From the NCBI GenBank assembly GCA_964603125.1, contig CAZRUA010000131.1, positions 1 to 8,423 on the forward strand: a stretch of DNA of 8,423 nt, read 5' to 3'. Within the stretch, counting starts at the first letter, position 1, and each line of letters begins with the position of its first letter. The position numbers and the translations under genes were made by a program. Below, piece by piece: positions 1-7,073 of this stretch. The notes under the pieces are model-generated. The model was not told where the DNA came from and did not search any database. It saw only the letters and a program-made list of their open reading frames with translations. This DNA is from CAZRUA01 sp964603125. GTDB lineage: Bacteria; Bacteroidota; Bacteroidia; B-17B0; Aurantibacillaceae.

Positions 1-645
1 GTTTCCTAAAAAAATATATTTCGAATCGGCGCTAATGGTAGAGAAACCAAAAGTAGTGGAATCAGGTAATTGAATAGACTTACCTGTTTTGGTATTTTTT
101 AGTATGATGTGGTAATAATCCAACTTATAATTTCCTTTGGTTACATAATGTTTAAATTCAACTTGATGAATACCATCGGGAGCCATCTCAAATATTGATT
201 TCTTTTCTACACTCAAAGCCATTGCCGATTTGTACATACGTGATAAACGCATGTTTGAATAATCGTAAGGTGTTTCGCTTTTGATGTAAGTCATTTTTTT
301 AGTATCCAAATCAAACTTCATCATATCATTGGTAAAGCTTAATCTAACCTTTATGCTTTTATTGTCATCTTCAAACCAGCACGAATCGGCTTTAGTAATG
401 GGATTATCTAACTTATATGTTAAGCTTCGTACTTCCCTACCCGTTTTCATGTCCCATATTTTAATCACATCAGAAGTATTGTGCACTGTTGCAATTAAAC
501 GATTATCAGCACTAAATATGGCTTCAACAGGAGCATTGTAACCAGCCGAAACAACCAAATCGGCATTGACATTCTGTGCAAAAAAGCCATTGAAACTCAA
601 ACAAGAAATAATGAAAAAAAATATTTTTAGTTTAGAACCGGACAT
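1..645 (-). CDS. Exported WD40-like beta-propeller protein, N-terminal part (runs off left edge)
   Basis: The frame is open from an ATG at 645 down to base 1, giving 215 residues without a stop; the C-terminus lies outside the window. Residues 1-24 look like a Sec signal peptide: lysines at 5 and 7, a Phe/Ile-rich core, and a likely cut near FFAQ. Residues about 37-75 form a recognisable WD repeat, with the blade signature VIKIWDMKTGRE at 60-71, and 'FSADNRL' and 'ISADSKY' (204-210) mark further degenerate blades. The protein is therefore probably a periplasmic or surface beta-propeller used for binding rather than catalysis. In Bacteroidota such N-terminal propellers are often joined to a caspase-like (C14) or other domain; whether that holds here cannot be seen. 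It lies 94 bp downstream of the glycosyltransferase gene on the same strand. I see only a weak -7-like TAAATTTA before it, so it may have its own promoter or be read from the operon. Exported propeller is fairly sure; exact family is not. Confidence 0.75.
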   Translation of the reverse strand, partial: MSGSKLKIFFFIISCLSFNGFFAQNVNADLVVSAGYNAPVEAIFSADNRLIATVHNTSDVIKIWDMKTGREVRSLTYKLDNPITKADSCWFEDDNKSIKVRLSFTNDMMKFDLDTKKMTYIKSETPYDYSNMRLSRMYKSAMALSVEKKSIFEMAPDGIHQVEFKHYVTKGNYKLDYYHIILKNTKTGKSIQLPDSTTFGFSTISADSKYIFLGN

Positions 646-739
646 AATAAAGCTGTTTTAATTACTAAGTAAATTTAAGAAATAATCGTTATTAGAGGTG
701 CTTTTACAGCACTAAATTGGAGCTTAAATTATTACTTAG

Positions 740-2458
740 CTATTGAGGCAATCGTTCAAAAAACACGAAACCGTTTTTGCGGTATAGTTCTTTAAAATCT
801 TTGTTTTCAGTAGCAAAACCATCTGCATCATTTATTTTTATTGAAATCAAAACAGGTTTGTCAATTTTTTCATGACACATCCAATACAAAGAAAACTGAT
901 TAAACATAAAATCTACCGAATGCCCTTGCTCTTTTTCTGCTGCCATTGAATTAACTTTTATAAAATTAAGCATGCTTGGCGAATTCAGTTCAGGCTTTTT
1001 GTTTGAGTAAAACAAATGGGCATAACTTTTATAGCCTGCCGTTTCAATATACACATCCTTGTTTTTATACTTCTCAAAAAACTCAATAGCAGCATTCTGA
1101 GAAAACTCTTCCACTCGTGGAACAATTAATACACTTAGTGCTGTTATAGTAAACAAGCACAAACCATAAAAAGTGTAAATAATTTTTGCTTTGTTTTGCG
1201 AAATCTTTATCCAAAAATAAATACCTCCAACTAAAAACATCAATCCAAATATCCACTCAATTCCTAGCCAATTGGCTTTTGCTTTAAGGGCTTCATTAGC
1301 AAACTTATCTTTAATCAAATGCCCTTCAATTAATACATTTTTAAACACATCAATTAAAGGCAACATTGTAAACACCATACCTAATACAATTACCAGCACC
1401 AATCCCGAAATTTTCATCCAACGTTTTACTTGCCACTCACCAATATAAAATTTATAAAATGTATAAGCTGCTAAAAAGCTTAACGGGAAATAACACATAC
1501 TTGAATAATGCACTATTTTAGTTTTTACAATGGTAAACAGTATCAAAACCACCCAAAACAAAACTAGCATCCAGCGTTTTACATGACGCTGAAAAGGAGT
1601 ATCGCTTAAACTTTTTTTATGTGAAGCAATAAAAAACAAACTCGAAGGAAAACAACCAATTAACAATACAACAAAATGGTACATCAAAAATCCACCATGT
1701 CCAGCATCTTTGGTTTGAAACAATCTTATTTGATATACGATAAACTCATTTATCACGACTCCATTACCACGCAGTATCTCAATTAAAAACCAACCAAACC
1801 CCGACACTAAAAATGCTAACAAAGCAACAAGCAAAAACTTTATTTGAGTAAGAGCGGCAAAACGTTTACTCATCCAAAATATTCCGGCACTTAAACCAAC
1901 AATAAGTAATGCTACTGGACCTTTTGTTAGTACCGCCAAGCCAATACTTAAACCTACCACAACAGCTGTAATATAACCATATCTTCCAACCGGGTTATTG
2001 GTATGTAAGGCGCAATAATAAAGTGCAATAAACATAAACAAATTAAACCAAGGATCCATGATACCTGATTTAAAATAAAAATGTGAAAGGAAAGTTGCTC
2101 CATAAACCAATGCCCAGATAATACCAAAACGTTCATTGTACAACTTACGACCAAAAGCATACAAAACATTTAACGTAACTATTCCGCAAATTGCATTTGG
2201 AAAGCGAGCTGCAAATTCATTTATACCAAACAAATTCATGCTCAGCGCTTGCATCCAAATAAACAAAGGTGGCTTTTCCCAAAAGGGGTGAAAATTTAAT
2301 TGTACATGTGAGTAATCTCCTGTAACAACCATTTCACGAGCACATTCAGCGAAATTAATTTCATCCCAATCAAATAAATGCACACTACCTAAAAACGGAA
2401 TAAAAAACAAAGCCGCCAAAAGGGTTATAACTAAATGGTGTATTTTGTGTTTTTGCAT
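740..2458 (-). CDS. GT39/ArnT-like integral membrane glycosyltransferase
   Basis: Predicted to move a sugar from a polyprenyl-phosphate-sugar donor to an envelope acceptor on the periplasmic face of the inner membrane. With the ATG at 2458 it has 572 residues, near the usual 550 for ArnT/PMT-like enzymes. The first loop carries the acidic DWDE (30-33), the position of the catalytic acidic residue in this superfamily, followed by AREM (40-43), WEKPP (60-64) and MDPWF (134-138). LTKGPVALL (177-185) and TKIVHY (313-318) with a following proline are further hallmarks. About a dozen hydrophobic segments run to residue 447, and a soluble tail of about 120 residues follows. The frame extends upstream to a TTG at 2479, which would overlap the phosphatase gene by 20 bases. 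The ATG one base after the phosphatase stop is a typical coupled start and is preferred. The acceptor (lipid A, glycan or protein) cannot be told, so arnT is not assigned. Its neighbour, a PAP2 phosphatase, also handles lipid phosphates. Confidence 0.88.
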   Translation of the reverse strand: MQKHKIHHLVITLLAALFFIPFLGSVHLFDWDEINFAECAREMVVTGDYSHVQLNFHPFWEKPPLFIWMQALSMNLFGINEFAARFPNAICGIVTLNVLYAFGRKLYNERFGIIWALVYGATFLSHFYFKSGIMDPWFNLFMFIALYYCALHTNNPVGRYGYITAVVVGLSIGLAVLTKGPVALLIVGLSAGIFWMSKRFAALTQIKFLLVALLAFLVSGFGWFLIEILRGNGVVINEFIVYQIRLFQTKDAGHGGFLMYHFVVLLIGCFPSSLFFIASHKKSLSDTPFQRHVKRWMLVLFWVVLILFTIVKTKIVHYSSMCYFPLSFLAAYTFYKFYIGEWQVKRWMKISGLVLVIVLGMVFTMLPLIDVFKNVLIEGHLIKDKFANEALKAKANWLGIEWIFGLMFLVGGIYFWIKISQNKAKIIYTFYGLCLFTITALSVLIVPRVEEFSQNAAIEFFEKYKNKDVYIETAGYKSYAHLFYSNKKPELNSPSMLNFIKVNSMAAEKEQGHSVDFMFNQFSLYWMCHEKIDKPVLISIKINDADGFATENKDFKELYRKNGFVFFERLPQ

Positions 2459-2459
2459 T

Positions 2460-3116
2460 TTAAAATAATGAATTGTCAAATTTACTCAAAAACTCAGGCT
2501 TTCTTACATAAAATAAATAGTAATAAAGCATTATGCAAACACAAGCGATAAAGGAACCTGCTACCACATCCATTAAAAAATGTTGTGTTAAATAAATACG
2601 TGAAAAGCCAATAGTTATAGCTAAACCAAGTAATAAAACTTGAGTTAATTTACTCTTAGAAAGAAAAGCAATACCCACATAAATAGCAAAAGCTGCTGTG
2701 CTATGGCCCGAAGGAAATGAATTTAAAATATTTGTTTCAGCACCTTTTACTTCCTTTAAAGGAATACCAAGTCTTTCAAACACAAATAATGGGCGGTCGT
2801 AACCAGCGTCAAAAACAAAATTTTTTAAAATTTGAGTGATTAAAGCAGCCGTTAAAAAAACACAAAGTAAATACAATCCTTTTTTCTTATTAATTACTAA
2901 GGTTAAAGCACAAATAATAGCGGCTGTAATTCCGTCTCCAAGAAATGTAAAATACTTAAAAAAGGGGTCGACAAAAGGATTTCCCAATTGGTTATTAATA
3001 GATTGGTGAAATTGAATTTTATCAGTAGCCACTAAAACAATTAAGCTAGCAATAAACCAAACTAACAATAATGCAATAAGAAATTTAGGAAATTTATACC
3101 TCGAACTCAATTCCAT
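2460..3116 (-). CDS. PAP2-family membrane phosphatase
   Basis: A type 2 phosphatidic acid phosphatase-like protein that hydrolyses a lipid phosphate or pyrophosphate at the outer face of the inner membrane; undecaprenyl pyrophosphate and lipid A phosphate are the usual bacterial substrates. In the 218-residue product from ATG 3116 the three family motifs are visible: K98 with RP at 108-109 (motif 1), FPSGH at 134-138 (motif 2) and SR at 172-173 with H179 and D183 (motif 3). The histidines H138 and H179 are the expected acid and nucleophile. Five to six hydrophobic segments surround them. Motif 1 is stretched: nine residues separate K from RP where the textbook form has six. The open frame begins three codons earlier at a TTG (3125), but that codon lies inside a good -7 promoter box, so ATG 3116 is chosen. 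It is the first gene of an operon with the GT39 gene. The substrate cannot be deduced. Confidence 0.9.
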   Translation of the reverse strand: MELSSRYKFPKFLIALLLVWFIASLIVLVATDKIQFHQSINNQLGNPFVDPFFKYFTFLGDGITAAIICALTLVINKKKGLYLLCVFLTAALITQILKNFVFDAGYDRPLFVFERLGIPLKEVKGAETNILNSFPSGHSTAAFAIYVGIAFLSKSKLTQVLLLGLAITIGFSRIYLTQHFLMDVVAGSFIACVCIMLYYYLFYVRKPEFLSKFDNSLF

Positions 3117-3122
3117 ACGGTT

Positions 3123-3154
3123 CAAATATAGGTATTATGTATAAATTAAAGAAA
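3123..3154 (-). promoter_or_regulatory. Bacteroidota-type promoter for the PAP2-GT39 operon
   Basis: On the minus strand TATATTTG (3130 down to 3123) matches the Bacteroidota -7 consensus TAnnTTTG at every fixed base. A TTTC (3154-3151), one base from the -33 consensus TTTG, lies 20 bases upstream, the usual spacing. Only six bases separate the box from the ATG at 3116, so the transcript would start at or next to the start codon. The call rests on motif and position alone. Confidence 0.5.
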
Positions 3155-3222
3155 TTGAAATGAAAAGGCTATTTATTTAATATCTTGTTAATTAATAAAA
3201 GCAAAAACGCCAATAATTAGGC

Positions 3223-3230
3223 TATTTTTG
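3223..3230 (+). promoter_or_regulatory. -7 promoter box of the transaldolase gene
   Basis: TATTTTTG fits TAnnTTTG at every fixed base and lies 22 bases before the transaldolase ATG, which would give a leader of roughly 15 bases. No TTTG is present 19-21 bases upstream, so the -33 half is missing or degenerate. The box forms one arm of an imperfect inverted repeat (3202-3230: CAAAAA and GCC pairing with GGC and TTTTTG around an 8-base centre), which could be an operator. Confidence 0.45.
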
Positions 3231-3252
3231 AGGCAAATTTAAACCAACAACT

Positions 3253-3900
3253 ATGAAATTTTTTATTGATACAGCAAACCTTGCTCAAATTAAAGAAGCA
3301 CAAGATTTAGGAGTATTAGATGGAGTAACTACTAACCCATCTTTAATGGCTAAAGAAGGAATTAAAGGACAAGATAATATTTTAAAACACTACGTGGATA
3401 TTTGCAATATTGTGGATGGAGATGTTAGTGCTGAAGTAATTGCAACTGACTATGAAGGTATGGTTAGAGAAGGTGAAGCTTTGGCTGAATTACACCCTCA
3501 AATAGTTGTTAAAATACCTATGATTAAAGACGGTATCAAAGCAATTAAATACTTTTCAAGCAAAGGAATTCGTACAAATTGTACATTAGTTTTTTCGGCT
3601 GGACAAGCTTTATTAGCAGCTAAAGCTGGAGCTAGTTATGTATCTCCATTTATTGGTCGTTTAGACGATGTTAGCACAGATGGCTTAACTTTAATTGAAG
3701 ACATCAGAATTATTTTTGATAACTATGGTTACGAAACCGAAATTTTAGCCGCTAGTGTTCGTCACCCAATGCACATTATTGCTTGTGCTAAAATTGGTGC
3801 TGATGTAGCTACTTGCCCATTAAGCGCAATTACTGCATTATTAAAGCACCCTTTAACAGATAGTGGTTTAGCGCAGTTTTTAGCGGATGCTAAAAAGTAA
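3253..3900 (+). CDS. tal: Small-type transaldolase (TalC/FSA family)
   Basis: A cytoplasmic class I aldolase of the non-oxidative pentose phosphate pathway. It transfers the dihydroxyacetone unit between sedoheptulose 7-phosphate and glyceraldehyde 3-phosphate, giving erythrose 4-phosphate and fructose 6-phosphate. The 215 residues match the short decameric TalC/FSA form. Visible landmarks are the N-terminal FIDTA (4-8), TTNPSL (26-31), the Schiff-base lysine K87 in KIP (87-89), TNCTLVFS (108-115) and SPFIGR (131-136). Close relatives with fructose-6-phosphate aldolase activity, such as E. coli FsaA, carry glutamine and tyrosine where this protein has E61 and F133. Glu and Phe are the transaldolase residues, so true transaldolase activity is expected although automatic annotation often says 'fructose-6-phosphate aldolase'. 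It is a single gene with its own -7 box and a terminator-like structure 16 bases after the stop. Confidence 0.95.
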   Translation: MKFFIDTANLAQIKEAQDLGVLDGVTTNPSLMAKEGIKGQDNILKHYVDICNIVDGDVSAEVIATDYEGMVREGEALAELHPQIVVKIPMIKDGIKAIKYFSSKGIRTNCTLVFSAGQALLAAKAGASYVSPFIGRLDDVSTDGLTLIEDIRIIFDNYGYETEILAASVRHPMHIIACAKIGADVATCPLSAITALLKHPLTDSGLAQFLADAKK

Positions 3901-3915
3901 TTTGAATTAACATTT

Positions 3916-4025
3916 AAAAACGAGATTGTCTCGAAACTATATTTTACTGATTAGGTTCTGAACCATTCGCTGCATCGAATCGGAATGACAGTAAAATATA
4001 CTTCTAAAACAGTCTCGTTTTTTTT
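3916..4025 (+). terminator. Nested inverted-repeat structure with T-run, terminator after the transaldolase gene
   Basis: The outer arms 3916-3929 (AAAAACGAGATTGT) and 4009-4022 (ACAGTCTCGTTTTT) pair over 14 bases with one G-T wobble. Inside them 3938-3949 and 3989-4000 form a second perfect 12-bp stem (TATATTTTACTG with its complement). The centre holds the palindrome GGTTCTGAACC (3954-3964) and a 5-bp stem ATTCG/CGAAT (3965-3969, 3976-3980). Eight T's (4018-4025) end the structure, so it should act as a rho-independent terminator on the plus strand; the A-run at the left arm gives a short T-run on the other strand. It is far larger than a normal terminator and probably derives from a dispersed intergenic repeat. 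The structure is certain from the bases; termination and repeat origin are inferred. Confidence 0.7.
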
Positions 4026-4067
4026 ATGCCGTTCATACAATAAAACAATAGCGTATAAATAAAAACA

Positions 4068-4088
4068 TTTATTTTAGTCCAAAATAAA
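4068..4088 (+). repeat. Small inverted repeat in the leader of the carboxypeptidase gene
   Basis: TTTATTTT (4068-4075) and AAAATAAA (4081-4088) are perfect 8-base complements around the 5-base loop AGTCC, ending four bases before the ATG at 4093. The left arm overlaps a one-mismatch -7 box, TATTTTAG (4070-4077). All stem pairs are A-T, so it may be chance in this AT-rich DNA. If real, it could be an operator or a weak leader hairpin. Confidence 0.3.
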
Positions 4089-4092
4089 CACC

Positions 4093-6462
4093 ATGAAAAA
4101 AATACTTGTTTTTGGCTTTATCTTATTTTCGATTTTAAGCAAGGCACAAACTAATTTATACTATCGTGTAAAAATTAAAACCAACATGGAGGGTTTAACT
4201 CTATTAGCAAAACAAGGTGTAGCTGTTGATCATGGCGAATACAAAGCAAACGAGTATTTTATTGGCGAATTTGATTCGCAAGAATTGGCACAAATTAAAG
4301 CTAATGGCTTTGACTATGAAATTTTAATCTCTGATTTAGAAACTTATTATGCCAATCAAAATAATGATGCCGCTAAACTTCAAGCAGTAAATTCAATTGC
4401 TTGCTCGCATTGCACAGATTATACAACACCCTCAAACTTTGCATTGGGCAGTATGGGCGGCTTTTTTACTTATCAAGAAATGCTGGATATTTTAGATTCC
4501 ATGCATGCCAAATACCCTAATTTAATTTCTGCAAAACAAGTTATTTCATCAACCAACACTTGGGAAGGAAGACCTATTTATTATGTTAAAATAACTGATA
4601 ATCCAACGGTAAACGAAAGCGAACCACAAGTATTATATACATCTTTGCATCATGCACGTGAAGCAGAATCATTGAGTCAGCTTATATTTTACATGTGGTA
4701 TTTATTAGAAAACTATAATAGCAATGCCGAAATTCAATACTTACTAAATAATACCGAATTAAACTTTATACCCTGTGTTAATCCAGATGGTTATGTTTAC
4801 AACCAAACAACAAACCCTAATGGAGGTGGATTATGGCGCAAAAACCGCCGAAACAATGGCGATGGAACTTTTGGTGTTGACTTAAACCGAAACTATGGTT
4901 TTACCTGGGGCTATGATAATACAGGTTCTTCACCTACTACAAACACAAACACCTATCGTGGACCAAACGAATTTTCGGAACCCGAAACACAAGCCGTGAG
5001 AGATTTTGTAAACTCAAACCAATTTGTTTTTGCGCTTAACAATCATACTTACAGCAATATGCTTATTTACCCTTGGGGACATGTTTACGACTCACTTTGC
5101 CCTGACTCCAGTTCATTTACGGCCTTTGCTCAACGAATGACTGAGTGTAGTGGTTTTAAATACGGTACCGCCGACCAAACAGTTGGTTATGTTGCCAATG
5201 GCGATAGCGATGATTGGATGTATGGCGAACAAACTACTAAACCCAAAATATTAGCCATGACACCCGAAGCAGGTGATGCAGCTGATGGTTTTTGGCCAGT
5301 ATCAACACGCATAATTCCAATTGCTAAAAACACCATGGAACAAAATTTATATTGTGCCCGTGTAGTTGCTGCTTACGCTCATGTTAAAAGCCTTGAACCA
5401 AAAATTATTACTTCGGCAAATGGATATTTAAAATACAATATTCATAGAGTTGGACTTCAAAGTTCAACTTTCACAGTTAGCATTATTCCAATTGGTGCTC
5501 CGTTCCAATCTATTGGCGCTGCAAATGTTTACCCCAACTTAAATCACCTTGAATCGAAAACTGATTCAATAGCTTATACCATTAGCCCTAGTTTAAGTAA
5601 TGGTACTTTAGTACAATACATCTTGCAAGTAAACAATGGCTTTTACGATAGCATGGACACCATTTCGTTTTACTATGGCACTCCTAGCCTTGCCTTTAAT
5701 GATAATTGCAACAATACATCCAATTGGGTAGTGGGTACTTGGGGATTAAGCACCACGCAATTTACCTCAGCTACAGGAAGTATTACTGATAGTCCAACAG
5801 GTATGTATGCCAATAACGCTAACAAAAATATTACAACAACAAACAACATTAACTTAAGCAATGCAACAGCAGCAATACTTGAATTTAATGCAAAATGGGA
5901 TTTAGAAAAGTTATATGATTACGTAGAAATACAAATCTCAACCAACGGAACAACTTACACACCACTTTGCGGAAAATACACCAGCATTGGAACATCTAGC
6001 CAAGATAACGGCAAACCTTTATTTGATGGAACACAATTAAATTGGGTGAGTGAAGAAATTGATATTTCATCTTATGTTGGAAACAATATTAAACTGCGCT
6101 TCAAATTGGTTTCGGATGGTGGAACAACAGCGGATGGATTTTATTTTGATGATTTAAAAGTAAAAGTATTTACCAATACCATTGGACTAAACGAAAACAC
6201 AGTAACACCTATACAATTGATAGCAATGCCTAACCCTAGCAATGGCATAACAAATATTAATTACAGTTTAGCCAAAACTGCACAAAGCGCTAAACTAAGC
6301 GTGTATGATGTGTATGGTAAACTAGTATTAGAAGATAGATTAGCAAAAGATAGTAACCTGTATAATTTAAATTTATCGCAATGGGCCAATGGCATTTACA
6401 TTGTGCGAATACTTGATAATACAGGAAATTCGAATCAAATTAAGATTGAGGTGATTAAGTAA
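4093..6462 (+). CDS. Secreted M14 zinc carboxypeptidase with T9SS C-terminal sorting domain
   Basis: An exported metallo-carboxypeptidase that trims C-terminal residues from peptides outside the cell or on its surface. Residues 1-19 are a signal peptide (MKK, hydrophobic core, SKAQ). About 20-100 resembles an M14 propeptide, presumably removed on activation. The catalytic domain spans about 124-430: zinc ligands H187 and E190 in HARE and H318 in NNHTYSN, substrate-binding R252 and N265-R266 (DLNRNYG), and the general base E392 in MTPEAGD. Thus every key residue is present. Residues about 530-692 form a beta-sandwich of the MAM/jelly-roll kind common in T9SS cargo (YDYVEIQIS at 608-616, DGFYFDDLKV at 681-690). 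The last 80 residues are a type A sorting domain: PNPSNG (713-718), LSVYDVYGK (735-743), ANGIYIVRI (765-773) and a Lys-ending tail. The type IX system would carry it across the outer membrane and remove the tail. The 789 residues are complete. The yigZ gene starts 2 bp after the stop. Confidence 0.95.
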   Translation: MKKILVFGFILFSILSKAQTNLYYRVKIKTNMEGLTLLAKQGVAVDHGEYKANEYFIGEFDSQELAQIKANGFDYEILISDLETYYANQNNDAAKLQAVNSIACSHCTDYTTPSNFALGSMGGFFTYQEMLDILDSMHAKYPNLISAKQVISSTNTWEGRPIYYVKITDNPTVNESEPQVLYTSLHHAREAESLSQLIFYMWYLLENYNSNAEIQYLLNNTELNFIPCVNPDGYVYNQTTNPNGGGLWRKNRRNNGDGTFGVDLNRNYGFTWGYDNTGSSPTTNTNTYRGPNEFSEPETQAVRDFVNSNQFVFALNNHTYSNMLIYPWGHVYDSLCPDSSSFTAFAQRMTECSGFKYGTADQTVGYVANGDSDDWMYGEQTTKPKILAMTPEAGDAADGFWPVSTRIIPIAKNTMEQNLYCARVVAAYAHVKSLEPKIITSANGYLKYNIHRVGLQSSTFTVSIIPIGAPFQSIGAANVYPNLNHLESKTDSIAYTISPSLSNGTLVQYILQVNNGFYDSMDTISFYYGTPSLAFNDNCNNTSNWVVGTWGLSTTQFTSATGSITDSPTGMYANNANKNITTTNNINLSNATAAILEFNAKWDLEKLYDYVEIQISTNGTTYTPLCGKYTSIGTSSQDNGKPLFDGTQLNWVSEEIDISSYVGNNIKLRFKLVSDGGTTADGFYFDDLKVKVFTNTIGLNENTVTPIQLIAMPNPSNGITNINYSLAKTAQSAKLSVYDVYGKLVLEDRLAKDSNLYNLNLSQWANGIYIVRILDNTGNSNQIKIEVIK

Positions 6463-6464
6463 GT

Positions 6465-7073
6465 ATGTTATTTAGCGACACGTATCATTCGATAAAACAA
6501 ACAAGCGAAGGACTTTTTAAAGATAGAGGTAGTAAATTTTTTGCTTATGCCTATCCAGTAAAAACCGAAAACGAAATTAAAGAACGTTTGTTAGAATTAC
6601 GCAAGCTACACCCTACTGCACGCCATCACTGTTATGCTTACCGCCTAGGTGCTGACAAACAAAACTACCGAGCTAACGATGACGGTGAACCCAGCAACAC
6701 AGCCGGAAAACCCATTTTAGGACAAATACAAAGCTTTGATTTAACTAATGTTTTGGTGGTTGTAGTTCGTTATTTTGGAGGAACACTTTTAGGGGTTGGT
6801 GGTTTAATTAACGCCTACAAACTCGGAGCCGCAGAAGCCTTAAAAAATGCCGAAATTGTTGAGCATTATATTACTTTTAATTACGAAGTAAAATTTCCAA
6901 GCGAAAACATGAATGATGTTTTACGAATTTTAAAAGACAAGGACTGCAAAATTACAGCACAAGATTATACCGATACCAACATTATACATTTTGCCGTTAG
7001 AAAAAACTACATGGATGAAGTAGAAAGTAGTTTAAAAGCGATACATACGTGTCGGGTAAAGGCCGTAGTGTAA
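6465..7073 (+). CDS. yigZ: YigZ/IMPACT-family protein
   Basis: A 202-residue cytoplasmic protein of the conserved YigZ (UPF0029) family, homologous to the eukaryotic GCN2 inhibitor IMPACT; the bacterial role is not established, though nucleic-acid or ribosome binding has been proposed. The N-terminal domain (about 15-125) shows RGSKF (21-25), HHCYAYRLG (54-62), NDDGEPSNTAGKPIL (71-85) and VVRYFGGTLLGVGGL (100-114), all family signatures. The C-terminal part (about 137-202) fits the ferredoxin-like DUF1949 domain. Length is normal. The ATG lies 2 bp after the carboxypeptidase stop, with a possible GAGG inside the end of that gene, so translation is probably coupled. The functions are unrelated, so the pairing looks like chance adjacency rather than a pathway. 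Confidence 0.95.
   Translation: MLFSDTYHSIKQTSEGLFKDRGSKFFAYAYPVKTENEIKERLLELRKLHPTARHHCYAYRLGADKQNYRANDDGEPSNTAGKPILGQIQSFDLTNVLVVVVRYFGGTLLGVGGLINAYKLGAAEALKNAEIVEHYITFNYEVKFPSENMNDVLRILKDKDCKITAQDYTDTNIIHFAVRKNYMDEVESSLKAIHTCRVKAVV

Noticed and set aside
329..541. Plus-strand open frame of 70 codons
   Set aside because: It is antisense to the propeller gene, has no recognisable domain, and the minus-strand reading gives a signal peptide plus WD motif.
698..712. Short hairpin GTGCT/AGCAC between the glycosyltransferase and propeller genes as a terminator
   Set aside because: The stem is only 5 bp and no T-run follows on the minus strand, so termination is not supported.
740..2458. Specific naming of the glycosyltransferase as arnT (aminoarabinose transfer to lipid A)
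   Set aside because: The motifs are shared by the whole GT39-like group and no aminoarabinose pathway genes are in the window.
2459..2479. Upstream TTG start for the glycosyltransferase, adding seven residues
   Set aside because: TTG is rare as a start, it would overlap the phosphatase gene by 20 bases, and an ATG with a good membrane-anchor start follows one base after the phosphatase stop.
3117..3125. Upstream TTG start for the PAP2 phosphatase
   Set aside because: The codon lies within the TATATTTG promoter box and so would probably not be transcribed; ATG at 3116 is available.
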